Positions 41,913-54,380 of a stretch of 64,000 bases of DNA are shown one piece after another. The stretch comes from Lepidostoma basale (Eukaryota > Arthropoda > Insecta > Trichoptera > Lepidostomatidae): positions 62,001-126,000 of the forward strand of contig JAHDVF020000021.1 of assembly GCA_022606425.2 (NCBI GenBank), in the 5' to 3' direction. The notes beneath the pieces were generated by a model. That model worked only from the letters and a program-made list of their open reading frames with translations, searched no databases and was not told the origin of the DNA. The first letter of the stretch is position 1. Each line of letters opens with the position of its first letter. The position numbers and the translations under genes are program-made.

Positions 41913-44352
41913 TCTTGGATAGATAATGCTTGTTAATGTCGATATAGAATATAATAAAAAAATACGCAGAGTAAATTGTAATTATTTATTCTATTTGATG
42001 ATACAAACATAATATATTTTCCGACACCAATTTAAAACTAAAAAGGTTACACAATAACTTCATTATTATCAGTTTAAAAATAGATAATTCATACTAAATA
42101 CATATATCAGTATGTAAAACGTAGGCACTCTAATTTAAATATGAAAAATGAACCTTTATGGATTCATTAATAATTCGTTATCGATACAATAAATGATGTG
42201 TGAAAGAGACTATAAAAAACTATTTTAGCGCGAGAATAGTTTTCGTATCGGATGTTATGATTTGGGTTTAAAATATTACATAAAAAGCACAGGATACATT
42301 AATTATTATTCTTTATTTTACGATCTAGAATAATTCACTTCAGATGAAAAGCGTCCAAGGTATTCATATACTATTCCATACAGTATCGCATCAGATAAAT
42401 CAAAGAGAAGAACAATTCTGAGACTTGCAATACAACGACTGTAGTCTCATAAGTGATCTGCCCCACCCACGAATATGTCGGACACATTTCAGTATCCGAG
42501 CTTTGAAAAAGTTAGTAAGAGCACTTCTTATTATTTAAACGGAATGGTAACAATCTTAAAGCACCACTGTGCTTGAATATTGCCAATGCTCTGAGAAGAC
42601 ATTACCTATTACTGTATTTAAAAAGCTTATTAATCTATTACGACCGAAGCTTTTAGGGTAACAGTTTCAGTCATGTCTAAATACAAAAATACGTTAAACC
42701 TACAAATAATATTGATTAATTGTGACGTGTGAACACAATTCTATGTTTTAATGAGTTAAGGCAGTGCTTCGTAGAAAAAATAGTAATTTAAAGTTATATT
42801 TAATTGGCATTTATTCAAGTTTTAATTCACCTATAAGAGTACCAGATATAGTAAATAGTAAAAAAAATTGTCTTATATTAATAATTTTTACAATGCTTAT
42901 ATATTTTAATTATTTACACATATAAATACGTCGATAACATAGAATTATTTATAAAACTGTAATACTATTGTGGATGAGATTTGACAACACTTTAACATTT
43001 CATAAAGTCTTGCAAAGTAGAAGGGATGTGTGTGCAAAGTTACTCGGCTTTTGATGTTTTAACTTTACAAGTAAATTTTCAAAGGAAAATTTCTCAAAAA
43101 TATTTTTTATTAAAATTTTTCCTTTATTAGTCTATTTTATCATTCTTTCTATTTGAGTATTTTTTATTAGCATTGAAAAATAATCCATATATTTATATTC
43201 ATAGCTGTTTATACATTTTATCTAAAATTACAAGAAACGCATCTAAAATACTATTATAAAAATATAATATTTTATTACTGTTAGTCAATATGGAATACCG
43301 TCTTCAATATCATTTAATGATAAGTATAAAAATATGATATATAAATATTTCCATCCGAATTATACGTATAGATAGTATTTACAAAATGCAGATGGTCCAA
43401 TATTGGATTAAGATCCAAAAATCGATTCACATTACATCAATTACAAAAAATGTATAATTAAGGTAAATGGAAGCACAATATTATGAACCAGTATTATTGT
43501 GTATTGTATTCAAGAAAATAACGCTTTTTTACTTGTTAACTGAAATCAAACAAAAAGTGAGCTTTAGTTTAAAATTTAATATGTATAGTTTAAATAGAAC
43601 ACCAGAATTAAATACAGATATGTTAGGCTGAGGATATTGTAAGATGGAGTAGACATGTCCAAAGAATGGACACAACCAGACTCCCCTATATTGGACTACA
43701 CAATCAGCCTCACGGAACTCGTCCTCGTGGAAGACCTTCTAAAGATGGAAGGGCAGCCGGAAATCCACTTCATATGAGGAGCAACCCTGCAGAGAACAGA
43801 CCACATATGTCTATAGTAAGGAAGAAGAAGTAGAACTAAAAATGTATTTTAATGGCAGTAAAAACTAAATTAAACTATTTATAGAGACACTATTTGAACA
43901 ACTATAATAATAGTTGTTATGTGTAATAATTATTATGCATACCGTAAATAAGTATAGCATATTTATATTGTTAATGGAAAACCTCCAATATTTAAACTAA
44001 AATCAGATTACAATTTAACAGTAAAAAATCAATCTTAATCGTACAATTGTCCATTTGATTCTTACAATATAAACACAATCCACATTCACTTTCGTCTTAA
44101 ATGGCATTTTGCGGTAAATTTGCTCCTCCTTGACTATCAAAAGATGCATTATAAATTAGTGAAGTCATAAACACAGAACCCTCGCACAAACAATCGGATC
44201 CAAGCGGATTGGACCGTCCCGAAATCGATGAAAATCAAATCATTGCAGTCCACAAATCTTTGGAGAAAGTTCTTCATTATGGCATGGGGTATTTTAGCAC
44301 CGCAAGTAATTAGGATGAGTTGTGGGCTTTGTGGGCGTGTCCCGGCGGGTGC
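41913..44352. other. AT-rich stretch, possibly 3' UTR of the minus-strand gene
   Basis: No reading frame or gene was recognised. It follows the 44353-44468 terminal exon in transcription order, so much of it may be 3' UTR. Several TTTATT motifs (AATAAA on the minus strand) exist. The only repeat seen is the LINE-D fragment at 43620-43835. Confidence 0.45.
43620..43835 (+). mobile_element. LINE-D 3' fragment
   Basis: 'GAGGATATTGTAAGATGGAG', 'CAAAGAATGGACACAACCAG' and 'AACAGACCACATATGTCTAT' follow the order of the copy at 29480-29700. It ends in GGAAGAAGAAGTAG. Internal deletions destroy the frame. Confidence 0.75.
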
Positions 44353-44468
44353 TTAGTCCCACTCGCCGATGTACATCTGCCTGGGCTGCTGGGGAACGAA
44401 CCCTCTGGTGGGCAGTGGCAGCCTTCCGTAGATCTGATTATATGGCGATATTTCTAGGTGGTCCGAAT
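44353..44468 (-). CDS. Terminal exon (distal) of an unidentified gene
   Basis: On the minus strand a TTTTTACAG acceptor leads into 37 codons and a stop, with two bases (AT) completing the previous codon. Product end: SDHLEISPYNQIYGRLPLPT, RGFVPQQPRQ, MYIGEWD. The frame is clearly better in codon use and GC than the flanks and has a Pro/Tyr-rich, cytoplasmic-tail look. The upstream exon 62832-63217 begins with the same phase and the same AT, so the two may be alternative last exons of one gene whose body lies beyond the right edge. I do not recognise the family. Confidence 0.55.
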
Positions 44469-44601
44469 CTGTAAAAACAGAAAATTATTTGTAAAATAAA
44501 TAATATACTGATGTGACAAAAAAAGTCAATAAATTATAAATTTTTGATAAACTTAAGGCGTTTAACATTGTGAAATTTCATTTTGATGATTTATTTAGGA
44601 A

Positions 44602-44718
44602 TTAAAACAGTGTTCTTTCCATTTTTCAATTAATTTTTTTCGACATATTTCGAATGTTTTACACTTTCAAAATATGCCGAGAAAAACAATATTAAAAGTG
44701 AAAAAAATACAGTGTTTC
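44602..44718. repeat. Foldback repeat (CACTTTT family)
   Basis: Left arm 'AAAACAGTGTTCTTTCCATT' ... 'TTTTTCGACATATTTCGAA' is mirrored by 'TTCAAAATATGCCGAGAAAA' ... 'AAAATACAGTGTTT'. A longer copy lies at 56293-56502. Non-coding. Confidence 0.6.
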
Positions 44719-44720
44719 AC

Positions 44721-46319
44721 TATATGTAAAATCGTCAATAAATTCTCATTTAATTTTTAACATTATTTGTTTCTGTATTTAATGTAAATTTAAGAATCGT
44801 TTTGTAGGACTTCTTATAAATATGCTATCAAGATTAAAAAAAAATATTTTATCTATGTATAATATATATAATGGGCCCAAATCCAAAAATGAGATACAGT
44901 TATAAAAAATATATGAATGCCAGTTAAATAAATTATAATAACCGTCGTTTTAAGTGTGGCAGAACAATAAAACAATTTGTTTAAGCCCAGTAAATTGATT
45001 AAGTGCTTGTTATTATTCAAAATTGAATATTATTATATTTATGTTTCATGGTTGAAAACATTTGGTCAAGGCGGATTATAGAGTTACGTACAAAGCAAAT
45101 CATATAAAATATACACATTTAAAATAACAATAAACATTCGTGCGACATGCATAGTATTGAAATGGTGATATTTTCATGCAAATATAAAAAAAATGTTAGT
45201 GCATTTAAATATTGCTTCTTTGGCGGCAAATCCACAGTATTTTTTGATTCTTATAATAATAATTCATACACCAATTTGTTTATTGCTTTACTCGTTACTA
45301 TAAATAACTTCATTGGTCTTAAGCACACCACGAAAAAAGTGTCTAGTGTTTTTTTAAGCCAACTTGTTGGCATATCTGATAGTGGGTCTTACAGGTATTT
45401 GCTCAATGATACGCTTCAAATGGAATTGGAATACTAATAGAGTGTGTCAAATATAATGATAAACGAAGAACGCAGACAAATCAAGAAACTAATAGAACGA
45501 CTATAAAAACTAGAGAATATCGAATATTAATTTTGTTAAAATGACATATTCGTAAAAAGATTATACACACACAATAATTGAAAAATTTCGTAACAACGCA
45601 TTTAAAATATGGAAACCCACAGTTAAAATTTGACTTCGTTATTTTTTTACACTATTTGATCTATCTAAATTAGGTAATTTATTAATCTCAACATGTTTTG
45701 AAAGTATAACCCTATCATTTAGAGAATAATATACGTAATTGTTTTGTTTAAATTAGATTTTATTTTATATTAAAATTCTTATTATTATCCTATTAATCTT
45801 ATTGAATTATATATGGAATTTGAGTTAATTCTTTGAGGGATCTGTATTATTATAAATTAGATAGAAAACCGAATTCAATATGACCCATTATTAACTTCAT
45901 TATACCCAAATTAGTCTGCAGGTTTCAAGGCTGTTAAAATATCCGTAATCATTTCCTGTTGGCTTGCCCTTCGTGGTTATTGCGCATTTTGTTGCGTTTC
46001 TTTTGTTACTTCAGGTATCATCCCCATGCAGCTCCCAAATTATACGCACTTTAACTTAAGTTTCCTATGCCCAAAACAATGATTTATAATATGGGATTAA
46101 ACATTAAAAACACACATTTTAACGTTTCGTTGTTCATAATACTCATGAATATATATATATTTTTCTATTATGAAGCGCCTAAAAAAAGATTCCTTTCGGG
46201 ATATCATCACAGTAGCGGAACACCGAGAGTAATATTAAAAATACAATTCACACCTATCCAGAAATATAGATATATTATATAATTAATTAACCGATAATAA
46301 CAATTATACCAATTAACTA
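44721..46319. other. Intron DNA, no feature seen
   Basis: AT-rich, with scattered short frames (45147-45437, 46067-46282) that lack domain, codon or splice support. Presumed intron of the minus-strand gene. Confidence 0.4.
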
Positions 46320-46560
46320 AATAACCAGAAAGCCCTGAAGGGGTAAACAGAAAAATAGAACTCCACTGTCTTATATTCTAGCTTATGTCAATTTACTTCT
46401 CAACCTACTCGTTTTGTAGATTCAGTATGTTTTCCATGCGTCAATTTGATCGGATCTTCGCATGACCGACATTAAAAATTTGATTGATTTAGTGGTGCCA
46501 TGTTTTCATAGATTTTCGTAATCTGTGCTCCATTCAAATTCTTCGCCTTTATTTTTTATT
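46320..46560 (-). mobile_element. LINE-A 3' end, very diverged
   Basis: 'AACTAAATAACCAGAAAGCC' opens a minus-strand LINE-A tail recognisable by 'CATGACCGACATTAAAAATT' and 'TTTGATTGATTTAGTGGTGC'. Many indels. Confidence 0.5.
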
Positions 46561-47702
46561 CATGTGTAGGTACACAATATATTGGTAATCATTTGATCAC
46601 AATCAATAGCTAGTGCACTTTCTTTACTCTTAAATTCGTTAGTATATCATATTCTAGTTGAAATATATTGTTTCTAGTTATCTCGTTTTGTTTAAGATAG
46701 TGCATCGAAAAGGAACATTTACACTTATTTTAAAATATACAAACAACAAAATAAGTTATACGTTTTGAAAATAAGAAAACATCATTGAAATTTTTTTTTT
46801 TTTGTGTTAATGTGAAATTTTTACTGAAAAATATTGTTGGAAGAATTCGATGAATGTTGGTAAAACGCATTGCAATCGCCTGATAAACAATCGATCGATA
46901 CATGTTGATATGATCTCGGTACTGCTGGTACTAAGGTATTATGTAAAGTTCTTGTAACACCCAGGCGGGCAGCAGCGTGTAGGTAAGTACGGAGGTACCT
47001 ACTCGTTCATAGTAAAGTATTAATTAAGTTTAGTAGCGCGATTGAAAGTCTTGCGCACTGCCGCTATTTGCGAACGGAATATCCAGCGCTTCTAAAAGTT
47101 TACAATACTAGTATTTACCGTTTTCAGTTGTCTTGAAAGTTGTACTCGTCAAATTTGTCTGCAAATTGAAACCATGAAATTTTATGTATAATATAAATAT
47201 TATTTTCTGAATGAAATTTAATTCCATTTATTTTGCGCTAATGATTCATGCGTTTTTCGCTGGATAGAATTTTTGGATTTTATTATTCAAACATTAGGGG
47301 TTAACAATATCTTATAAAAACATAAATAAAAAATCATTACTTAAAATATATTTTTTAGTGATTTAGCAGCAATTTTCCACGAAACCAATTTTTTTCATTT
47401 TCGCTAAGTAAACTTGGATGGCATAAATAAACACGTATTTCTTGATACACACGAAAATAATGTTTTTGAAGTTACGTTTGTATACTTTTTAATATAATCA
47501 AATGGGTTTGAAGAATATTTTACACGTATTTTTTCGTGATGATTTTTTTTTTATCAAGAAATTGTTGACTTCTATTATAATAATATCAACCTCATATAAT
47601 CAAATGCATCAATAGTTTTTAAATTGAATTTTTTGTATTCTTCAAACTGATGAGTATAAAGTGTATCCCCTAAAGTATAAGACAAGAAGATAACTCACAT
47701 AT
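46561..47702. other. Intron DNA with a small GC-raised patch
   Basis: Mostly featureless AT-rich sequence. About 46950-47100 is richer in GC and CpG and contains a GTAAGTAC donor-like site at about 46982 (plus strand). No gene or repeat could be assigned. Confidence 0.35.
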
Positions 47703-48035
47703 TTACCAACTAACTAACCACCACGACGTTTTTCCGAATAGGTAGGCAGAGGGGATGGACCACCACACTTTTCTATCCTGACATAACTTTCGCGGCTCTT
47801 CTACATTCATCGATTGTTCCGACTTCGAACCTGGTCGCCTTTTAGTTAGATATTAATTTGGTCATGACATGTTTTTACTTGGCCCTTTCTCGACTTTTTT
47901 TTTTGATTCACACTACTTGTCGTTTTAATCATTTTTCCATCATCCATTCGTCTAAACCATCTGAATGACTTGCATTTATCGGTCTTACATTTCTTTCTTA
48001 CATTTTCGTTCGGTATTCTATAATACATATAATTT
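47703..48035 (-). mobile_element. LINE-A 3' end, diverged
   Basis: The minus-strand frame 48028-47846 still shows RIPNENVRKKC, SFRWFRRMDDGKMIK and KTCHDQIN, equivalent to NENIRSECG, SLRWFGHMERM and KTWHDQIN of better copies. The tail is AACTAACCACCACGACG. Confidence 0.7.
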
Positions 48036-48216
48036 ATTCCAATAAATATTTGAGAGAGCGTATAAAAGGCTTACAATAACTCTTACAATTAATGTTGTTA
48101 TTTGAAATTTCTTGGTAGAAGTTCATTTTAAATAATGAGAATAGAAATAAAAAAACTCTTTATAATATATCAGGTTTAATTCCAAATGATTTTATGAATC
48201 AAGTTTAATATTATTT

Positions 48217-48470
48217 TATAATCCAGAAGATGAAGCCGAGCTGAAGAGACCAGAGTAATCAAGACCCTGTACGTGACTAGACCGACTGGAGTAAGACCTC
48301 TAGGAAGGCCTAGACAGCGCCTAATGGACAACGATTTGGTTCACCTGGCTAGGTTGGGCGAATCGGACTGCTGGGAGCAAAAAGCGCAGGATCGAGGAGC
48401 TTGGCGAAAAATCATCAAGGAGGCTAAAACTGTTCAAGAGTTGTATGGCCATAGGAAGTAAGTAAATATT
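48217..48470 (+). mobile_element. LINE-E 3' end
   Basis: The frame 48273-48461 reads TRPTGVRPLGRPRQRLMDND, then LARLGESDCWEQKAQDRGAW and IIKEAKTVQELYGHRK. A reverse-transcriptase C-terminal tail. A second, minus-strand copy is nested at 35998-36221. Confidence 0.75.
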
Positions 48471-50477
48471 TTATAAAGGATTTATTTATTCTTTTTTTAA
48501 TCTTCATTATTAACACTTATTAATTGGTCTTGTGCTTATTGTAACTGCAGCATTATTGAAAGTTTGTGAACCGCTGGGCGGTAGAAGTAAGTTATCGCCT
48601 CCATCACAGTAACCTATACCCGGCTGGCGGTGGTACTCTAACGGGACGGCCTTGTGGCCAATTTACTTTCGCTTTATTTTAAACCGTAGTGTCACGTAAA
48701 CACCGCGTACCCCGTACCCCGTGTTTATATTGCTCCTAGGCTGCGGCCGTTACAAAGCCAATGGGCTATCATTACAACGTGGCGAGGTCTTATTACACGA
48801 CATTATACCTAGGTTCGTATCGAGTGCCCAAACTTATCACTTATATTGAGAGCTAACTGGTTAACCTATCGCTAGCAGCGGCGGCAGCTGATCGCTAGTT
48901 TCGTATTATTCCAAAATCATTTTTGTTAATATGGTAAAAACCCGAATACTTTACAAAAGTACCCAAAATTTACAATTTTTAATATTTCTTCTTTCCCCTC
49001 GCCTCTTCCCGTTACTTGGGATTGCATTTTCTTATCATTTAGCGCCAGTTATTTCTTTGGTAGGCAGCTTCCTCTTTAAGGCCTAGGGCTTTCAGGATAC
49101 AAGGATACAAGATTTAGAATACAAAATGGTAAATTTTGGGATAGTATTCGTTTTTCGGGGCTTGAATGACTGAAAATGCTGGTGTGACATAACCTGCTGA
49201 AAGGTATGTACCAATAAAATGCTGTGAAACGCAACCTTGCATGGCAACAGCAAGTCTTCTAGTAAATCCGATTCTCTAGCGTCCTAAAGTGGTTCTCGTG
49301 ATCCCGGGCAATATAAGTACTGACCTTACCATCAGGGTCATGTATTAGTGCATTTTTGGCCCCTCAAAATAGAGACCCACCAGTTATGGGAAAGAAACCC
49401 CTACAGAAAATTCTTAGAGAAGAAAACGGAAATATGGCAAATGATTTCTCGCCACAGTGATCCAAAAACGTTGCGGAAACCTGACACGACACTATTAGAA
49501 GATCATTTTATCAAAGTAGTTTCCAGTGCGAGGGTAATCGATTATACCAATTACTCTTGGAGAATGCAACGACTTCCGAAACGTCGATCGTAAAGGACAC
49601 TAGGGACATGGGCAATTTTAAGATTTCAAGAATTATTATTTTTATTGATTTTTATGTAAGTGTTTATTAAACACACACATACGAGCACGTCACTGGTTGA
49701 TAGTTGTTTAATATGTAAGTATGCCAAAAGAAGAATTAAAATAAATGATTTAACTACCATATAACTTCCGCATTCTGACCAACGTTAGTAATTGTAAATT
49801 TTTATATATCAGCGCAAATTTGCTTACATGAAATTTTCGGTGAAGAATATTTCAATTAATTTAGTAATTTAAACCGGTAAGAATTTTCTGGTAAGAGAGA
49901 TAATGCAACCAAAAAAGCAAAGCTTTCGTAAGACTACTTTCAATTATTCATATTTTTAAGATTTCAAGTTATTTTAGAATCACGTTAGATTTAGTTTAGT
50001 AAATGAGTTGATTTTGAGCTTCCAAGATGTATAAAAATTCGTTAATACAATTATAATATTTACTTGTATAGCACGTGATTCATGATACTGTGATAAAATG
50101 CCCGGATATTAGATACATATTTTCAGATGAATTTTACTAATTTTTAATAATATTTTAAGATTGGATTAGTAGCAATATCAAGTTAAATAAATAAGGGATA
50201 TTGTTTATTATTATTCATTAATATAAATTGTTAATTTAAGCGACCCCAGAATTAAGACAGAGATTGAAAAAAAACTCTTAGACAATACACATATATCCTG
50301 ATGTAAATTTTGATAAGATGAACCTCTCGTGGTGTCTATATGTCTACGTTGTACGAATGATCTAAAAAAGGCTGTGGCATAAACCACTATAAGACAGCAC
50401 ATTTGAAATTATTAACTCGTAAAAGCTAACACCAATATATTATTATATTAATGTTACTAACTAAATAATATTTTTAA
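48471..50477. other. Intron DNA with GC-raised block and a weak frame
   Basis: 48540-48960 is GC-raised ('GTACCCCGTACCCCGTG' short direct repeat, CpG sites) and matches nothing else in the window. 49348-49593 is an 81-aa frame (HQLWERNPYRKFLEKKTEIW) of unknown nature, perhaps transposon debris. The rest is plain AT-rich sequence. Confidence 0.35.
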
Positions 50478-51150
50478 ACCATCACGCCGATTTACCGAAG
50501 AGGTAGAGAGAAAGAATGTATCTGTACACTGTTATTTTCTGACATATTTAGCATCCTCAACATTCATACTCGATTTCTCGATATTGGATTAATTTGATTG
50601 TGCCCCCGTTTTCCTCGAGCTTTCTATATTTCTTTTTACATCGTTAACATATACATTCTTTACCATTCTTTTATATGTTTATTCACTCTATCCATGTGTT
50701 TAATCTTAACGTCCCGTTATTTTGTTCATAAAAGTTCATATTTGCTGAACGCGGTCTCTTCGCAGATCGACGTTTTTCGTATTAGTGAAGGTACGTTCAA
50801 AAAACAAATACTCTCGACTTTAGAGAGTATTTTGTATTCCTATTGTCGAACCATCTCTAATGCGTTCCTGGTATTATGTTGTATGTATATAATATTTTAC
50901 CTGTACTCAATAGATGCCTTAAATATTTATGATGTTTGTAATGTCTTTTGAGTAAATAAACTGATTCGTTTTGATTTGATTTGTTTTGATAACACTTTCA
51001 TTCGCACTGAATTCACTTTTTGCATTTGACACTCCACAGATTTGCTACTCATTTGTCTAAGATATCTCATTTTTACTGTATTTATTTTACTTTCATCGTT
51101 TTTTTCCGGCTGTTATAAGTTTCACTTCCATACATAAGGGTCAGTATAAG
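50478..51150 (-). mobile_element. LINE-A copy interrupted by family G repeat
   Basis: Minus-strand LINE-A at 50478-50733 and 50986-51150 (ends near 'CACTTCCATACATAAGGGTC', the MYGSE segment). The gap, 50735-50985, is the family G repeat ending in 'AAATAAACTGATTCG' and TTTTGATTTGATTTG. Order relative to intact copies shows G inserted into LINE-A. Confidence 0.65.
50735..50985 (+). mobile_element. Family G retroelement 3' end nested in LINE-A
   Basis: Shares blocks with 39095-39245 and carries a GATTT repeat tail. Non-coding (the open frame 50598-50951 spans two different repeats). Confidence 0.6.
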
Positions 51151-51244
51151 AAAACCATAACATTTTCATGTATTCAAATAATAAAATATTTCTTCTATAT
51201 TCGCCATACTTTGTGTTGTAGATGCTGTATTTCTCTTTTTCTTT

Positions 51245-51516
51245 TTTATATACTTTATTTAAACAACACCTACATTAAAATTATATAGATATGTTTCGGA
51301 CAACCAGTCCTTCTTCAGTGATACATATTATAAAGATACACATTAAAAATATTACAAATTTGTTTACATGATCTGACAGATAATGTAAACAATTTTATAA
51401 TATTTTTAATGTGTATCTTTATAATATGTATCACTGAAGAAGGACTGGTTGTCCGAAACATATCTATGTATTAAATTTTTTTTTAATGAAGGTGTTGTTT
51501 AAACAAAGTATATAAA
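51245..51516. repeat. Large palindrome with CTGAAGA-hairpin-GAAAC in both arms
   Basis: About 270 bp. Left 'TATATACTTTATTTAAACAA' mirrors right 'TTTAAACAAAGTATATA'; inner arms 'ATGTTTCGGACAACCAGTCC' and 'GGACTGGTTGTCCGAAACAT' are perfect mirrors. Right arm, plus strand: CTGAAGA (51434-51440), A, GGAC-TGGTT-GTCC, GAAAC (51455-51459). The left arm carries the same on the minus strand (51318-51293). Confidence 0.85.
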
Positions 51517-52018
51517 AATTAAAAAAAGAAATAAAATATTTAATTATTTAAAAAAAAATGTAACAAAAATATTACCCAATTTAAAGTAGCATGTTTTTAA
51601 ATTTATACAATCAAGATGAAGTATTCGTTTTACGAACTGTTTTGAAATTAAGTTCAAGTGTGCCAAGATTGTATGAACTATTTACATTTTCGTGACCTCC
51701 TACACAGACCCAAAGTAAAGTTATTTATCGCGTTATAAAAGTTAGTTATCATTGACTATTTTAGTGGTGATCAATCGTATTCTTTACTCCGGTGTATATT
51801 AACTTGCCGATCGCTACTCTCTGTCGATATGAATTATTGCGATTAAAAGTTCAAGAGTAGAATGTTTCATTGACCTTAAGAGTACTATTTTGGCTGTGCC
51901 TCATTATGGCCGATTAGCTGGGTGGACGCCCACGAGATGCACGGTGTGCCTTTTCACACAAAGTACAGCCCTCATAACTCACTTGTTTAATGTTTTTTTT
52001 TAAATACTACTCTTTTAA

Positions 52019-52440
52019 TTTTCTTCTTCTTCTTCTTCCTCAGCCTATTCCCGTCCACTACCAGACAAAGGCCTCCTTCATTCGCTTCCATGTCACTCTG
52101 TCCTGTGCAGACTGCATCCAGGTTATTCCGAAGTGTCTATTCAGAACATCCTTCCACCGTAGTTGCGGTCGCCCTGCACTTCTCTTTGCCGTCCACGGTC
52201 TCCAAGTCAGCAGTCTTCTTGTCCCCTTTTCATCTGAGCTTCTGGCTACGTGACCTGCCCATTGCCATTTTAGAGTCGCCACCCGGTGGATGATGTCAGT
52301 GACCTTTGTTTTTTCTCTCACCGTATCGTTTCAGACTCTTAGGCTTATTACTAACATGGCTCTTTCCATGGCTCTCTGGGTAACTCGTAGTTTCTCGGCA
52401 CTTTGTTTGGACAATGTAACAGTTTCAAGACCACGAGTAA
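52019..52440 (-). mobile_element. LINE-C 3' end
   Basis: The minus-strand frame 52321-52058 reads REKTKVTDIIHRVATLKWQW, then GHVARSSDEKGTRR and RWKDVLNRHFGITW. The upstream AMERAMLV-like stretch is at about 52370. A TTCTTCTTCTTC tail (GAA on the element strand) lies at 52022-52036. Confidence 0.85.
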
Positions 52441-52647
52441 TTAATGAAGTTAATTTTACTAACACATAAACTGACATTTTAATCTTAACTAACCAATTTA
52501 GTAAAATACATTAAACCGAAGCACAAGAGCAATGTTTTTAAAGAAAGCAGAACATTTCATCAAAATGAGAATTTGTGTATAATGTACAATATTGATTTCT
52601 ATTATTTTTTTTTTTAGTTATAATAATATTATTCATTTAGTTTCTAT

Positions 52648-52768
52648 GAAATTGTCGCGACATAATTTAACCAACTGATGTTGGCATCATTTAGTATTAC
52701 AATCAACTGTTGCTAGTAATACCTGATGATGTCAATATCGGTTGGCAAAATAGCTGTCGCGACAATTA
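52648..52768. repeat. CTGATGA/GAAAC palindromic repeat, decayed copy
   Basis: Mirror arms with 'AATTGTCGCGACA' at both outer ends. Plus-strand right arm: CTGATGA, hairpin GTCAATATCGGTTGGC, then AAAAT in place of GAAAC, AGCT, GTC. The left arm has lost CTGATGA. Not competent as a core in either arm. Confidence 0.7.
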
Positions 52769-53049
52769 ATTGTGATCACTCTGAAACACTCGCCTAGAAA
52801 GCGAAAGGTCGTAAGATTAAGCTTCGCCGGAAGCGTTGTGATATTGTTTTTAAAGAATTTGTAAAATCTGTTGTTCTATGTTAAATTAAACGTTTTTCAT
52901 AAGGATTGTTTATAATGCATATTTCATTCAAATATAGCTAATATAATCAAATGTCAAAGACAATAAAAAATACTTACACTAATATGAGGTGAAAATTGTT
53001 ATTTTTTATGAGAACATTCCGTTTTTTTTTAAATTTATAGTATCATAAT

Positions 53050-53200
53050 TTTTATAATACACTTTTTGAGAAATCGCGACAGCTGTTTCGCTAACCAATG
53101 TTGACATCATCAGCTGTTACAAACAACTTGTAACACCTGATGATGCCAACATCGGTTGGGGAACAGCTGTCGCGACATTCTAAAAAGTGTATAATAAAAA
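53050..53200. repeat. CTGATGA/GAAAC palindromic repeat, long-armed copy
   Basis: Arms extend outward to 'TTTTATAATACACTTTTT' (left) and 'AAAAAGTGTATAATAAAA' (right). Minus-strand left arm: CTGATGA (53112-53106), hairpin GTCAAC-ATTG-GTTAGC with one mismatch, GAAAC, AGCT, GTC, all present. Right arm: CTGATGA and hairpin present, but GAAAC reads GGAAC. Confidence 0.8.
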
Positions 53201-54302
53201 ATAATTATACTTGTATTCGTATTATAATATAACAGTGTTGTAAATTTATCATAATGAAAATAATATTAAAAAATTGTTAAAAATCTTTGAAAGATACATA
53301 TTTAGTTAAAATCTACTGATGTTTGTGTCTTTGACCGGTTTCGGCAGCTCGCTGCCATCTTCCGGTACCTATATCAAATTGAGTTAAGGTAATATATGAC
53401 ATGAAAATGTTGCCGAAACTGGTTATTACTATGAACTTCTACCATGAAATTTCAAATCAAAATATTATTTTTTTTGTAAATTTATCAGTTAATAATGTTG
53501 AAGTATCATAGTGTTTTGGCCAAAACAGTGAACTATCTAAAAGTAATAAGGTATTAAATGACCCATGACAAGCTTTTGACTGTCATGAAACATGTTAAGT
53601 AAGTTTTTTATTAATACCATCAATCTTACGTGAAACAGAACACTGTGCGCTGTCGCTTTTCGCGTGTGGTTTGCTAAGATATGACTTAACGATATCATAA
53701 TACTTAAGTTTTAAGCTGCCCACTCGATGTGCTGAGTGACGGAGCCGACAGGAAACAAGACGAGATGTCGGTCCATTTATGGAATAGGTTCAACCCAACG
53801 ACGGTCCTAGACACAAGTTTTAAGAAAGGATCGCGACCTTTATTGCACTCCGTCGCGCCTTGTGCAATATTTAATTTGTTACAATTACTTGCACAAAAGG
53901 AAGTTACGTTAAAATCTACGATGTTTTAGTATTGATTTTACCGGGGCTTGATTAGAAAAAGTATCAATTAGATCAAGTCCATTGAAACTAAATGTCAAGG
54001 GTTTTCTTCATAATGTAATTTTTCTGATAACGAGTCAACAGAGTCCATTTCAATGTATATCGTCGCTGCGTAATGAACTGTTCCAAAGGCCAAGTAATTA
54101 AAAATCTAATTGTTGATTTAAAAATATTTTTTACCCACCCAAAGATAGTTTTTAGTATATAAATATATATAATTGTGTGGATACTAAATATTACAATATA
54201 AATTTGATTTAAGTTCTTTTGTTTCCATCATATTTTTGCAACGGTTTTCTTATTAATTTTTTAAATAGACCGTTTTTAATAATCAAAGATTTTGTTGATT
54301 TT
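53201..54302. other. Intron DNA with one hairpin module
   Basis: Contains the GGCAGC/GCTGCC module at 53333-53366 (separate entry). About 53640-53960 is slightly GC-raised with a 66-aa frame lacking any recognised motif. Otherwise featureless. Confidence 0.35.
53333..53366 (-). repeat. GGAAGA-hairpin-GAAAC module
   Basis: Minus strand: CCGGAAGA, T, perfect hairpin GGCAG-CGAG-CTGCC, GAAAC (53342-53338), CG, GTC (53335-53333). A second diverged end, 'GTTGCCGAAACTGGTTATTA', lies at about 53409-53430. A sister copy lies at 55583-55613. Confidence 0.6.
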
Positions 54303-54378
54303 GGCCATGACACGTGGCAGTCCATCCTTTCTGCCTACCCCTTCGGAGAGACGGCGTGATGGTTAGTTAGTTAGTTTA
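54303..54378 (+). mobile_element. LINE-A terminal fragment with GTTA tail
   Basis: 'CACGTGGCAGTCCATCC' to 'GGAGAGACGGCGTGATGG' followed by GTTAGTTAGTTAG. Extreme 5' truncation. Confidence 0.7.
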
Positions 54379-54380
54379 GA

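Noticed and set aside
45147..45437. 96-aa plus-strand frame as a gene
   Set aside because: AT-rich composition like its flanks, no domain, no splice or promoter evidence.
49348..49593. 81-aa frame as a host gene
   Set aside because: No start context, domain or splice partner; more likely transposon debris, so left unassigned.
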